Shown in pieces: positions 45,373-53,600 of a stretch of DNA of 64,000 nt (the first letter of the stretch is position 1; every line of letters starts with the position of its first letter). The position numbers were made by a program, and so were the translations under genes. The notes under the pieces are model-generated. The model did no database searches, was not told the origin of the DNA, and was given only the letters and a program-made list of their open reading frames with translations. The DNA is from an uncultured Chloroflexota bacterium (lineage in GTDB: Bacteria; Chloroflexota; Limnocylindria; Limnocylindrales; CSP1-4), in the NCBI GenBank assembly GCA_903822495.1, contig CAIJPD010000031.1:62001-126000 (forward strand). Reading direction: 5' to 3'.

Positions 45373-46352
45373 CCACCCAGGCGCGACCCATCGTCGCCAT
45401 GTCGCGCTTCAACATGCCAGGGGATCCGCCCGCGCGGCTGTCACCCATGGCCGACCTCCGGCTCTGGTCCGAGAAGCGCTATCCCACCGGTGCCGAGCTG
45501 CTCGCGCTGACCGAGGGGGCCGTCGCGCTGCTGTGCGTGAACGGCGACGTCGTGAATGCCGAGTTCATGGCCCGGCGCCCGGGCCTCAAGCTCGTCGCCA
45601 TCGCCAGCACCGGCTACGACTCGATCGACGTGGCGGCGGTCAACGCCGCCGGGGCGGTGGTCACAAACTCGCGGGGGACCCTGTTCGAGACCACGGCCGA
45701 CTTGACGTTCGGCCTGATCCTGGCCGCGCGCCGCCGGATCGTGGAGGCCGACCGCTACGTCCGGGCTGGGCGCTGGGACCACAACGACCTCGACTTCTTC
45801 CTGGGCCTGGACGTGTACGGCGCCACGCTGGGGCTCATCGGCTACGGCGAGATCGGGCAGGCGGTCGCCCGGCGTGCCAGGGGCTTCGCGATGACGATCG
45901 TCCACCACCGCCGCCAGCGCGGCGACGACGAGCTGTCCCGCTGGGTGGAGCTCGACGAGCTCCTCCGCATCAGCGACGTGGTCGCGCTGCACATCCCGTC
46001 CACCCCGGAGACCCGGCACTACATCGGCGAGCGAGAGTTTCGCCTGATGAAGCCCACCGCGACGTTCGTGAACGCGGCGCGCGGTGCCGTCGTCGACGAG
46101 GCCGCGCTGATCCGGGCGCTGCGCGAGGGCTGGATCGGCTCGGCCGGGCTGGATGTCCAGCAGACGGAGCCCAATCCGGACCCCGACGACCCGCTGCTGG
46201 CCTTCCCCAACTGCGTGGTCATGCCGCACATCGGCTCGGCCACCATGGCGGCCCGCGCCCGGATGGTCGGGATGGCCACCGAGAACATCGTCGCGCTGTT
46301 CGAGGGCCGCGCCCTGCTCACGCCGGTAGGGGAGCTGGCCGCGCCCCGCTGA
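45369..46352 (+). CDS. D-isomer 2-hydroxyacid dehydrogenase
   Basis: NAD-dependent D-2-hydroxyacid dehydrogenase of 327 residues. The dinucleotide motif LIGYGEIGQAVARRARGF, catalytic Arg in NAARGAVVDEAAL, Glu in VQQTEPNPDPDD and His in VMPHIGSATMAAR are in canonical order. IASTGYDSIDVAAVNAAG resembles glyoxylate/hydroxypyruvate reductases. The GTG start overlaps the aminotransferase stop as GTGA. The pair could convert an amino acid to its 2-oxoacid and then to the D-hydroxyacid. Confidence 0.88.
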   Translation: MTTQARPIVAMSRFNMPGDPPARLSPMADLRLWSEKRYPTGAELLALTEGAVALLCVNGDVVNAEFMARRPGLKLVAIASTGYDSIDVAAVNAAGAVVTNSRGTLFETTADLTFGLILAARRRIVEADRYVRAGRWDHNDLDFFLGLDVYGATLGLIGYGEIGQAVARRARGFAMTIVHHRRQRGDDELSRWVELDELLRISDVVALHIPSTPETRHYIGEREFRLMKPTATFVNAARGAVVDEAALIRALREGWIGSAGLDVQQTEPNPDPDDPLLAFPNCVVMPHIGSATMAARARMVGMATENIVALFEGRALLTPVGELAAPR

Positions 46353-46364
46353 GGACCCGGCTCA

Positions 46365-46411
46365 GGCCGCGGCGGGCATCCCTGTGGCCGGCCGCACTGT
46401 GCGCCGCGGCC
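46365..46411 (+). terminator. GC stem-loop after hydroxyacid dehydrogenase
   Basis: Perfect 10-bp arms GGCCGCGGCG (46365-46374) and CGCCGCGGCC (46402-46411) enclose a 27-base loop, starting 13 bases after the stop at 46352. No U-run. Probably ends the aminotransferase-dehydrogenase message before the SDR gene. Confidence 0.45.
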
Positions 46412-46478
46412 GCGCTTCCGTGTGGTATGAAGGTCGGAGACGGCCGATGGCCGGTCTGATCCTCAGGAGGAGCCGCGG

Positions 46479-47186
46479 ATGACACAGCGCATCGCCCTCG
46501 TCACCGGGAGCGCCAGGGGCATGGGCAGGGCCATGGCCGAGGCGCTGGCCGCGTCCGGGCACTCCGTCATCGGGCTGGACCGGCTGGACCAGGACCCGGG
46601 TCCCATGATCCGGGTCATCAAGGCGGATCTCGCCTCGCCCGAGGCGATCGCGGCGCTCATCGAGGAGATTGGCAGGGTCGACGTGCTGGTCAACAACGCC
46701 GCCGTGCTGGTCGAGAAGCCGATCGAGGAGCACTCGATCGAGGAGTTTGACCTCACGATCGCCGTCAACCTGCGCGCCCCGTTCCTCCTGTCGCGCGGAT
46801 TCGGTGCCGGGATGCGGCAGCGCGGCTGGGGCCGGATCATCAACATCGCGAGCATCGCCGCGCGGACCGGCGGCATGTCGCAGGTCGCCGCCTATGGGGC
46901 ATCGAAGGCGGGCCTGGTGGCCCTGACCAAGAACTTCGCGCGCAACTATGGCCCGGACGGGGTCACCGTCAACGCGATCTGCCCGGCGGCCATCCTGACG
47001 CCCATGGCGGAGTCCCAGGAGCGCGTGACGCCCGGCGCCATGGCCGCGACCGCGGCCCTGATCCCGCTCCGCCGCATCGCCCAGCCGGGCGAGGTAGCCT
47101 CGGTCGTGGCGTTCCTGGCCTCCGATGGTGCCAGCTTCGTCACCGGGACGACGATCGACGTGAACGGCGGCCTGTTCACCTACTAG
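46479..47186 (+). CDS. Short-chain dehydrogenase/reductase
   Basis: A 235-residue classical SDR of the FabG-like type. Cofactor motif VTGSARGMGRAMA, VLVNNAAV, the Ser in INIASIAARTG, the catalytic Tyr-Lys in AAYGASKAGLVALTK, NAICPAAILTPM, and the C-terminal TGTTIDVNGGLFTY are present. An AGGAGGA site precedes the ATG. It stands alone after a stem-loop, and the next 430 bases are non-coding. Alcohol or hydroxyacid dehydrogenase; substrate unknown. Confidence 0.88.
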   Translation: MTQRIALVTGSARGMGRAMAEALAASGHSVIGLDRLDQDPGPMIRVIKADLASPEAIAALIEEIGRVDVLVNNAAVLVEKPIEEHSIEEFDLTIAVNLRAPFLLSRGFGAGMRQRGWGRIINIASIAARTGGMSQVAAYGASKAGLVALTKNFARNYGPDGVTVNAICPAAILTPMAESQERVTPGAMAATAALIPLRRIAQPGEVASVVAFLASDGASFVTGTTIDVNGGLFTY

Positions 47187-47591
47187 AGCCTGTGGCCGAT
47201 TGCGCCGCTGACGTGCTGTCTCGACCGTTCGGCCCTGGTGGACCCCCGCGCCCAACATCGCTCTGGATCACACGCCGCGCTCTGGTTCACGCCGGGGCCA
47301 TGGCATCTGCTCGAGATCGACATGGGGGCTGAGCACGCGGGATCCGTGGCGTATGACCCCGGGCGGGGAGATCGCCTTCGTCCCGCCTGAGGCGCAGCGA
47401 TCGACCGGACGGCTGAGCCACGCCCCAGTCGGGAGATCTCGTCTCGTGATCCATGCGCGGTCGGTCCCACGTCCGATCCTGCAGCAACACCGGTCATGCG
47501 CGTTGGCCGGGCTTGACCCGGAGTCTCTTGCCAGGCAGGCCACAAGCGCCACCTCCCGAACGATGATCGGCTCAACGGCTTGCTACCGATG
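47187..47591. other. Intergenic with short direct repeat, possible relic
   Basis: No supported gene. At 47262-47295 two near-copies stand side by side, CGCTCTGGATCACACGC and CGCTCTGGTTCACGC. Such repeats resemble the ends of some insertion sequences, but no transposase reading frame remains. Open frames on both strands translate to low-complexity Arg/Pro/Ser text. The stretch borders a toxin-antitoxin pair, a usual location for acquired DNA. Confidence 0.3.
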
Positions 47592-47609
47592 TCCTACCTG
47601 GGGTAGGAT
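47580..47609 (+). promoter_or_regulatory. mazEF-type promoter with overlapping operator palindrome
   Basis: TTGCTA (47580-47585), an 18-base spacer and TAGGAT (47604-47609) form a promoter whose start site would fall at about the ATG at 47616, a leaderless arrangement. A palindrome with 7-base arms, TCCTACC and GGTAGGA, around TGG (47592-47608) covers the spacer and -10. That is the expected place for autorepression by the ribbon-helix-helix antitoxin. Confidence 0.55.
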
Positions 47610-47615
47610 TGCGGT

Positions 47616-47849
47616 ATGAAGGTGAGTGTGAGCCTGCCGGGAAACGATGTCCAGTTCCTGGACGCGTACGCGCGGGACCAGGGTCTGGAGTCCCGGTCCG
47701 CCGCCCTGCATCAGGCGGTCCGGTTGCTTCGGGCAGCCGAGCTGGGTGCCAGCTACGAGAGCGCGTGGGAGGAGTGGATCGCGGCGGATGACGCCGAACT
47801 CTGGGATGTTGCGACCGGTGATGGGATGGCGACTGATGCGCCGCGGTGA
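47616..47849 (+). CDS. Ribbon-helix-helix antitoxin, MazE-type
   Basis: A 77-residue antitoxin. The N-terminal strand MKVSVSLPGNDVQFLDAYA and helix SRSAALHQAVRLLRAAEL form a ribbon-helix-helix DNA-binding unit; the acidic C-terminal tail (AWEEWIAADDAELWDVATG) is the toxin-neutralising part. There is no ribosome binding site, in keeping with a leaderless message. It overlaps the toxin gene by 14 bases. It should bind the palindrome upstream and repress its own operon. It is the only DNA-binding protein recognised in the window. Confidence 0.8.
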   Translation: MKVSVSLPGNDVQFLDAYARDQGLESRSAALHQAVRLLRAAELGASYESAWEEWIAADDAELWDVATGDGMATDAPR

Positions 47850-48183
47850 CATCCACTATGTCGACCTCGACCCCGTGCGCGGCTCAGAGGCCAGCAAGCG
47901 CCGTCCGGCGGTGATCGTCAGTAACGACGGGGCCAATCTCACTGCCACACGACTTGGCCACGGCGTGGTGACGATCGTTCCGTTGACGTCCAACGTCGAA
48001 CGGGTCTATCCCTTCCAGGTGCTCCTTCCGTCGGGTGGCACCGGTCTCGAGCGTGACTCCAAAGCCCAGGCCGAGCAAGTCCGATCGATCGCCGTCGAGC
48101 GCGTGGGTGCCAGGCTGGGGATTGTCCCCAGGGCGCTCATGCTCCAGATCGACGAGGCGCTCCGGTTGCACCTGGCCCTCTGA
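47836..48183 (+). CDS. MazF/PemK-type endoribonuclease toxin
   Basis: A 115-residue MazF-fold toxin that cleaves mRNA at short sequence motifs. Seen are MRRGDIHYVDLDPVRGSEASKRRPAVIVSND, the family N-terminus including the conserved GSE and RPAVI; VVTIVPLTSNVERVYPFQVLLP in the middle; and SKAQAEQVRSIAVERV carrying the conserved Gln-Ala-Arg region. The ATG at 47836 is preferred; the ATG at 47821 is in frame. It is translationally coupled to the antitoxin. Codons are less GC-extreme than in flanking metabolic genes. Confidence 0.88.
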   Translation: MRRGDIHYVDLDPVRGSEASKRRPAVIVSNDGANLTATRLGHGVVTIVPLTSNVERVYPFQVLLPSGGTGLERDSKAQAEQVRSIAVERVGARLGIVPRALMLQIDEALRLHLAL

Positions 48184-48335
48184 CCGGCACCAGCGCGGCC
48201 GGGCGGCCGATGGAAGCGTTGGCGCCTGCGGTCCTCAGCTACGCGCCTTGTGTGCGTTCGTTCCTGTCCTCGTTGCCGCCTTGACCGCGGCACATCGGCC
48301 CGGCCGCAGGGATTGCTGCCTGACGGGTCCGGGGC

Positions 48336-49106
48336 CTATCGCGCCGTCCAGCCGTTGTCGATCGACTGGGCGCTGCCCGTGATGGAGGCCGCGGCGTCCG
48401 AGCACAGGAAGGCCGCGTAGCGGGCGACCTCCTCGGGCTCGATCAGTCGCTTGACCGCCGCGGGCGCCAGCATGACTCGTTCGACCACCTCGCCGAACGA
48501 GATGCCCTCCGTCGCGGCGAGGTCGCCGAACTGGCGCTCGATGAGCGGCGTGCGCACGTAGGCCGGGCAGATCGCGTTGACGGTGACGCCGTGCGGCCCC
48601 GCCTCGAGTGCTGCCGTCCTGGTCAGGCCCAGCAGTCCGTGCTTCGCGGCGACGTAGGCCGACTTGTTCGGCGACGCGACCAGGGAGTGGATGGAGCCCA
48701 GGTTGATGATCCGGCCCCAGCCCTTGGCGTACATGTCGGGCAGTACGGCCCGGGTGAGGACGAAGGGCGCGACCAGCATGACCTCGATCAGGTAGCGCCA
48801 GCGTTCGACCGGGAAGGTCTCGATCGGTGAGACGTGCTGCAGGCCCGCGTCGTTGACCAGGATGTCGACCGGGCCCAGCTCGCGGCGGACGGTCGCGACG
48901 GCGGCATCGCAGGCGGCCGGGTCCGCGACGTTGCAGCCCAGCCCCAGTCCGCCGGCCAGCTCTGCGGCGACCGACCGTGCGCCGGCCTCGTTCAGGTCGG
49001 CTACGGCGACCCGCGCCCCCTGTGCCGTCAGCTCGCGCGCGATGGCGCGACCGATCCCCGAAGCGCCGCCGGTCACCAGCGCGATGCGGCCAGCCAGCTC
49101 ACCCAT
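48336..49106 (-). CDS. 3-hydroxybutyrate dehydrogenase-like SDR
   Basis: A 256-residue SDR. VTGGASGIGRAIA, DILVNDAGLQHVSPIE, INLGSIHSLVASPNKSAYVAAKHGLLG, TVNAICPAYVRTPLIERQ and the TGSAQSIDNGWTAR end match the BdhA group closely, including the SPNKSAYVAAKHG active-site stretch and the Gln after TPLIE. It would interconvert D-3-hydroxybutyrate and acetoacetate, or a similar 3-hydroxyacid. The opposite-strand frames here are shadows. The 150-base gap to the toxin gene (48184-48335) holds nothing recognised. Confidence 0.85.
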   Translation of the reverse strand: MGELAGRIALVTGGASGIGRAIARELTAQGARVAVADLNEAGARSVAAELAGGLGLGCNVADPAACDAAVATVRRELGPVDILVNDAGLQHVSPIETFPVERWRYLIEVMLVAPFVLTRAVLPDMYAKGWGRIINLGSIHSLVASPNKSAYVAAKHGLLGLTRTAALEAGPHGVTVNAICPAYVRTPLIERQFGDLAATEGISFGEVVERVMLAPAAVKRLIEPEEVARYAAFLCSDAAASITGSAQSIDNGWTAR

Positions 49107-49247
49107 CAGCGTCGCTCCAGACTGTCAGACCGTCGGTGCCGCGCACGCGGGACGTTCCCAGCAGGATAGCGATCACCCGGCGACGGGACTAGGCTTGTCA
49201 TCGTCCGCCCGGGGCGCGGCGGGATGATCCAGCCGAGGGAGGCCGCG

Positions 49248-49730
49248 ATGGGCATGGGCGCCGAACCAGGGGTCGAGGTCATGGGCCTGCTCCATGGTGG
49301 CGTCACCGTCTCCGACATGGAGGCGTCTCTCGCCTTCTACCGCGACGGCCTGGGACTGCCCGTCCAGCTCGACACGGTGCGCGTCGCGACCTACACGCAC
49401 GAGGCGCTGGCGCTGCCCTTCACCGACATCCGGATGGTCCTGTTGGCCGTCCCGGGCACGGCGGGCGGGGTGATCGAGTTGCTCGAATACCGGGGTGCCG
49501 AGCGGCAGCCCGCGGCCTCCCGGCCATGCGATCCTGCCTCCAGCCATCTCTGCCTGGAGGTGCGCGACGCCGCCGCCGCCTACGCCCGGCTGACGGCCCT
49601 CGGCTACCCGGCCAGGTCCGCCGCCGCGGTCGACGTCGACGCGGGGCCGAACACGGGCGGCCGGATGTTCTACCTGGCCGACCCGGATGGGTACTGGATC
49701 GAGCTGGTCGAGCGGCCACGGCCTGCCTGA
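49248..49730 (+). CDS. VOC-family (glyoxalase/dioxygenase-fold) protein
   Basis: A 160-residue metalloprotein with two beta-alpha-beta-beta-beta modules: LHGGVTVSDMEASLAFYRDGLGLPV at the start and SSHLCLEVRDAAAAYARLTALGY in the second half, ending GRMFYLADPDGYWIELVE. Metal ligands would be His in LLHGGVTV, Glu in IELLEYRG, His in SSHLCLEV and Glu in IELVERP, the glyoxalase I/methylmalonyl-CoA epimerase pattern. The ATG at 49248 has GAGGGAGG 5 bases upstream; the ATG at 49224 is less likely. Role unknown. Confidence 0.82.
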   Translation: MGMGAEPGVEVMGLLHGGVTVSDMEASLAFYRDGLGLPVQLDTVRVATYTHEALALPFTDIRMVLLAVPGTAGGVIELLEYRGAERQPAASRPCDPASSHLCLEVRDAAAAYARLTALGYPARSAAAVDVDAGPNTGGRMFYLADPDGYWIELVERPRPA

Positions 49731-49779
49731 TGGCCGTCCGGCGCACCCGTGATCGCATCGAACGGCCGTCCCTCCCGCG

Positions 49780-49785
49780 TATGAT
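49780..49785 (+). promoter_or_regulatory. -10-like hexamer before amidohydrolase
   Basis: TATGAT lies 105 bases before the amidohydrolase start; no matching -35 is clear. The intervening leader shows no gene. Weak support. Confidence 0.25.
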
Positions 49786-49889
49786 CCGTGGGCCAGCAGC
49801 CCAAGCATCGAGGTCGCCGTGCTGAACGCATTCCCGGGGTTGTCGCACCCGCCGACCCGGGCCCCGTCGTCCTCCCGCCCGTGCGTGCC

Positions 49890-51104
49890 ATGACCCGGAC
49901 CCTCTTCGCGGGCGGCCGGGTCTTCGACGGCAGCGGCGCCGACCCTGTCCGCGCCGACGTGCTGGTCGAGGAGGGGCGGATCGCCGCCGTCGGACCCGGC
50001 CTGCGCGGCGACACGACCGTGGACGTCACCGCCCGCACGCTGTTGCCGGGGCTGTTTGACTGCCACGTCCACGTCACGATCACCGATGTGGACATCTGGC
50101 GGAACGTGAACACGCCCTTCTCGTACCGCTTCTACGCGGCCACGCGCAACCTCGGGGTCACCCTTGACGCCGGGATCACCACGGTCCGGGACGCGTTTGG
50201 CGCCGACCTCGGGATGCAGCAGGCCGTCGCCGACGGCCTCGTCCGGGGACCGCGCCTGCGGATTGCCCTGGCCATGCTCACCCAGACCGGCGGGCACGGT
50301 GACGAGTGGTACCCGTCCGGCTACGAGGCCGGGTTCGCCCGAGCCTACCCGGGCATGCCCGCGGGGTTGGTCGACGGGCCCGATGAGATGCGACGCAAGG
50401 TCCGCGAGCTGGTCCGGGCCGGCGCGAACCAGATCAAGGTGGCCACCTCCGGCGGGGTGCTCTCGCCGCGCGACGACCCGCGCCACGGGCACTTCCGGGA
50501 CGACGAGCTGGCCGTCCTGGTCGCCGAGGCCGACGCGGCCGGGATCCCCGTGATGGCGCACGCCCAGGGCGCACCGGGAATCAAGGCGGCGATCCGCGCC
50601 GGGGTCCGCTCGATCGAGCACGGGATCTTCCTGGACGACGAGGCGATCGACCTGATGCTCAAGCACGGGACGTTCCTGGTGCCAACGCTGGGCGCGCCGA
50701 CCAGCGTGATCAGGGCGGCCGAGGCCGGCGCCCCCATCCCCGCGTCCATCGTGGCCAAGGCCCGGGCCGTCGTCCCCATCCACGAGGCGGCCTTCCGGCG
50801 GGCCGTGGCTGCGGGCGTCCGGATCGCCATGGGCACCGACAGCGGCGTGGTGCCGCACGGCCGCAACCTGGACGAGCTGGCCCTGATGGCCCTCGGCGGG
50901 ATGACGCCCGCCGAGGTGCTCGTGGCCGCCTCGCGAACCAGCGCCCAGCTCCTGGGCCTCGACGACGAGCTCGGGACGATCGAGCCGGGCAAGCGCGCCG
51001 ACCTGGTCGTGGTGGACGGGGATCCATTTGCCTTCGACGACCTGCGGGCCAGGATCCGCGCGGTCTACCAGGATGGCCGGCTGGTGAGCGGCAGCCCGGA
51101 CTAG
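49890..51104 (+). CDS. Metal-dependent amidohydrolase (imidazolonepropionase-like)
   Basis: A 404-residue amidohydrolase-superfamily enzyme. Metal ligands: HxH in GLFDCHVHVT, the carbamylated-Lys position in NQIKVATSGGV, His in VMAHAQGAPG, His in SIEHGIFLDD and Asp in AMGTDSGVVPHG. The C-terminal GTIEPGKRADLVVVDGDP is the composite-barrel end. This branch contains Xaa-Pro dipeptidases, organophosphate-acid anhydrolases and imidazolonepropionase-like enzymes, so it may cleave an N-acyl amino acid or dipeptide. The ATG at 49890 is used; a GTG at 49881 is in frame. It is followed by a D-aminoacylase on the same strand. Confidence 0.86.
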   Translation: MTRTLFAGGRVFDGSGADPVRADVLVEEGRIAAVGPGLRGDTTVDVTARTLLPGLFDCHVHVTITDVDIWRNVNTPFSYRFYAATRNLGVTLDAGITTVRDAFGADLGMQQAVADGLVRGPRLRIALAMLTQTGGHGDEWYPSGYEAGFARAYPGMPAGLVDGPDEMRRKVRELVRAGANQIKVATSGGVLSPRDDPRHGHFRDDELAVLVAEADAAGIPVMAHAQGAPGIKAAIRAGVRSIEHGIFLDDEAIDLMLKHGTFLVPTLGAPTSVIRAAEAGAPIPASIVAKARAVVPIHEAAFRRAVAAGVRIAMGTDSGVVPHGRNLDELALMALGGMTPAEVLVAASRTSAQLLGLDDELGTIEPGKRADLVVVDGDPFAFDDLRARIRAVYQDGRLVSGSPD

Positions 51105-51229
51105 CGGCGACTCGCCAGCCCGTCCGTCGTGTCGGCCCGTCGGTCGGGTCGGCCCCCTCGTCGGGCCGGTCACGGTCGGCGAGGCCAGGCGCAGGCGCTG
51201 CGTCCTTCGTCCAGAAGAGAGGTGCTTGG

Positions 51230-52837
51230 GTGGTGATCGACATCCTGTTCCGTGGTGCCACGATCCACGATGGACTGGGAAGCCCGGCCCGGCGGGGCGA
51301 TGTCGCCGTGGCGGGCGGGCGGATCGTGGCGCCGGACACCGATGCGGTCGGCCCAGGGACGCGCACCATCGAAGCCGACGGGCTCGTCGTGGCCCCCGGC
51401 TTCATCGATCTCCACTCCCACGCGGACTGGACCCTCCCGGCCCATCCCGGAGCGCTCAACTCGATCAGCCAGGGCGTCACGACCGACGTCGTCGGCAACT
51501 GCGGGTTCGCCCCGGCTCCCGTGAGCCCGGTGGGGGAGCGGGCCGCGGAGCTCCGCCTCCAGACCGCGGCGATCGGACCCAACCTGGACTGGTCCTGGTC
51601 GACGTTCGGGTCGTTCCTGGATCGGCTGGACGCCGTCCGCCCGGCGCACAACATCATCCCGCTCGCCGGGTTCGGCGCGCTGCGAACCGCAGCCATGGGG
51701 ATGGACGATCGTCCTGCGACGCCGGCTGAGATCGCCCAGATGCGGGCCGACCTTGACGAGGCGCTGGACGCCGGCGCGTGGGGGATGAGCACCGGCCTGG
51801 TCTATCCACCCGGCGCCTACGCGGACCGGGCGGAGATCATCGCGGTCGGCGAGGGGTTGCGCGCACGGGACGCGCTCTACACGTCGCACATCCGGAACGA
51901 GGGGGCCGACCTCGTCGCCGCGGTCGACGAGGCGATCGAGATCGGGGCGGCGCTCGGCACACGCGTGGAGATCTCGCATCTCAAGTCGGCGGGCATCCGC
52001 AACCACGGGCGGATCGGCCTCGCCCTGGAGCGGATCGACGCCGCGCGGGCCGCCGGGCAGCGCGTGACGTTCGACGTCTACCCGTACTCCGCCGGGAGCA
52101 CGTTCCTCACCCAGGTCCTGCCCCCGTGGCTCCAGGACGGCGGGCAGGAGGAGCTGATCGCCCGGCTTCGCAGCGCCGACGTCCGGGCGCGGCTCCGCCA
52201 CGAGCTGGCGGCCGGAATCCGCGGCTTCGCGAACTACAGCGTGGCCAGCGGGGGCTGGCACAACATCCTCATCGCCTCGGTCGTGAACCAGAGGCTCCGC
52301 TGGGCCGAAGGCCAGACGGTGGCGGCCCTGGCCACGGCGCGCGCCGTGGACCCGCTCGACCTGGTCTTCGACCTCCTGATCGAGGACCGCGCGGGCACCG
52401 TCATGATCATGTTCATGATGGATCGCGCGGACATGCGCGCGGCGCTGGCGCACCCCGCGGCCGGCGTCGGATCCGACCTGCTGGGGGTCACGAGCGACAC
52501 GGCCCGGGTCCACCCGCGTACCTACGGGACGTTCGCGCGCATCCTGGGCTGGGCGGCCCGCGGCGAAGGGCCGCTCGACCTGGCGCAGGCGATCCGCAAG
52601 ATGACGGGCCAGACGGCGCGGACGCTCGGGATCACCGACCGTGGCAGGATCGCCCCGGGGCTGGTGGCGGACCTCGTGGCCTTCGACCCCGCCCGGATCC
52701 GGGATCGGAGCACCTACGCGGAGCCGACCCGCCTCGCGGAGGGGGTGGAGCACGTCCTCCTCGGCGGACGGTTCGCGATCGACGGCGGCCAGGTGGTGGC
52801 GCGCAACCTGGGTCGGGTGCTGCGGCGGCCACGCTAG
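51230..52837 (+). CDS. N-acyl-D-amino-acid deacylase family amidohydrolase
   Basis: A 535-residue D-aminoacylase-type amidohydrolase that removes acyl groups from N-acyl-D-amino acids or related amides. Landmarks: GFIDLHSHADWTLPAH (metal HxH), VVGNCGFAPAP with the conserved Cys ligand, TGLVYPPGAYAD, YTSHIRNEG, VEISHLKSAG and GVTSDTARVHPRTYGTFARIL with the catalytic Asp. The C-terminus has GLVADLVAFDPARIRDRSTY. The start is GTG at 51230, 7 bases after AGAGAGG; GTG at 51233 is equivalent. With the racemase-fold protein and importer this hints at D-amino-acid conjugate use. Confidence 0.9.
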   Translation: MVIDILFRGATIHDGLGSPARRGDVAVAGGRIVAPDTDAVGPGTRTIEADGLVVAPGFIDLHSHADWTLPAHPGALNSISQGVTTDVVGNCGFAPAPVSPVGERAAELRLQTAAIGPNLDWSWSTFGSFLDRLDAVRPAHNIIPLAGFGALRTAAMGMDDRPATPAEIAQMRADLDEALDAGAWGMSTGLVYPPGAYADRAEIIAVGEGLRARDALYTSHIRNEGADLVAAVDEAIEIGAALGTRVEISHLKSAGIRNHGRIGLALERIDAARAAGQRVTFDVYPYSAGSTFLTQVLPPWLQDGGQEELIARLRSADVRARLRHELAAGIRGFANYSVASGGWHNILIASVVNQRLRWAEGQTVAALATARAVDPLDLVFDLLIEDRAGTVMIMFMMDRADMRAALAHPAAGVGSDLLGVTSDTARVHPRTYGTFARILGWAARGEGPLDLAQAIRKMTGQTARTLGITDRGRIAPGLVADLVAFDPARIRDRSTYAEPTRLAEGVEHVLLGGRFAIDGGQVVARNLGRVLRRPR

Positions 52838-52896
52838 CGGCCCGACCCTCCCGACCCTCCCGAGCCGACCTGGGGCGGGCCAGGCGGCTTCTGCGT

Positions 52897-53592
52897 CTAG
52901 CGGCGCGCCCAGGCCTCCGGTGCCTCGAGGAGTCCCTTGAGCGTCCCCAGGAAGCGCGCCGCGCCCACGCCGTCGACGACCCGGTGGTCGGACGAGAGTG
53001 TCGCCGTCATGAGCCGCCGGATGGCCAGCTGGCCATCGCGGACAACCGCCCGCTCCGCGGTCCGCGCCGTGGCCAGGATGGCCACCTGGGGTGGCGTGAT
53101 GATCGCGGTGAACTGGGTCACGTCGAACATGCCGAGGTTGGAGAGCGTGAACGTCCCCTCGGAGATCTCGGGCGCCCGCAGCCTGCCGGCGCGCGTCCGC
53201 GCCACGAGGTCCGCGAGGCCACGGCTCAGGTCCTCCACGCCCCGTTCCCGGCAGTCGAGCAGGGCCGGGGCGATGAGCCCGTCATCGAGCGCGATGGCGA
53301 CGCCGACGTTGATCGCGTCGACCGACTCCACCACGTCGCCGTTCCAGGCGGCGTTGAAGGCGGGGTGCTCGGCCAGGGTGAGGGCCAGGGCCCGCACCAG
53401 GAACGCGGTGACCGTGACGCGCGTCTCGCGCGGACGCCCGTCGTTGCGGCGGTCCGCGAGCGTCAGCAGCGCGTCCATCTCGATGTCCGTGCTGAGATAG
53501 AAGTGCGGCGCCGAGGCCTTGCTCTCGCTCATCCGCCGGGCGATCGCCCGGCGCATCGGGCTGGGGCTGACGGGGTGCCGTCCTTCGGTCAT
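52897..53592 (-). CDS. 2-oxoacid dehydrogenase E2, catalytic domain only
   Basis: A 231-residue acyltransferase consisting solely of the E2 catalytic domain. SPMRRAIARRMSESKASAPHFYLS is the N-terminal strand, NVGVAIALDDGLIAPAL and TFTLSNLGMFDVTQFTAII the core, and SSDHRVVDGVGAARFL the HxxxDG catalytic motif. Lipoyl and peripheral subunit-binding domains are absent. The lipoyl domain is encoded separately 8 bases upstream in a different frame. With no binding domain, E1 and E3 must attach to this core in another way or be recruited from elsewhere. No strong ribosome binding site precedes the ATG, so it is likely coupled to the upstream gene. Confidence 0.88.
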   Translation of the reverse strand: MTEGRHPVSPSPMRRAIARRMSESKASAPHFYLSTDIEMDALLTLADRRNDGRPRETRVTVTAFLVRALALTLAEHPAFNAAWNGDVVESVDAINVGVAIALDDGLIAPALLDCRERGVEDLSRGLADLVARTRAGRLRAPEISEGTFTLSNLGMFDVTQFTAIITPPQVAILATARTAERAVVRDGQLAIRRLMTATLSSDHRVVDGVGAARFLGTLKGLLEAPEAWARR

Positions 53593-53600
53593 GTCGGCGG

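Noticed and set aside
53593-53600. Sequencing frameshift joining the lipoyl and catalytic E2 frames
   Set aside because: Even if joined, no peripheral subunit-binding domain would appear, both pieces end and begin at natural domain borders, and a normal stop lies between; still worth confirming.
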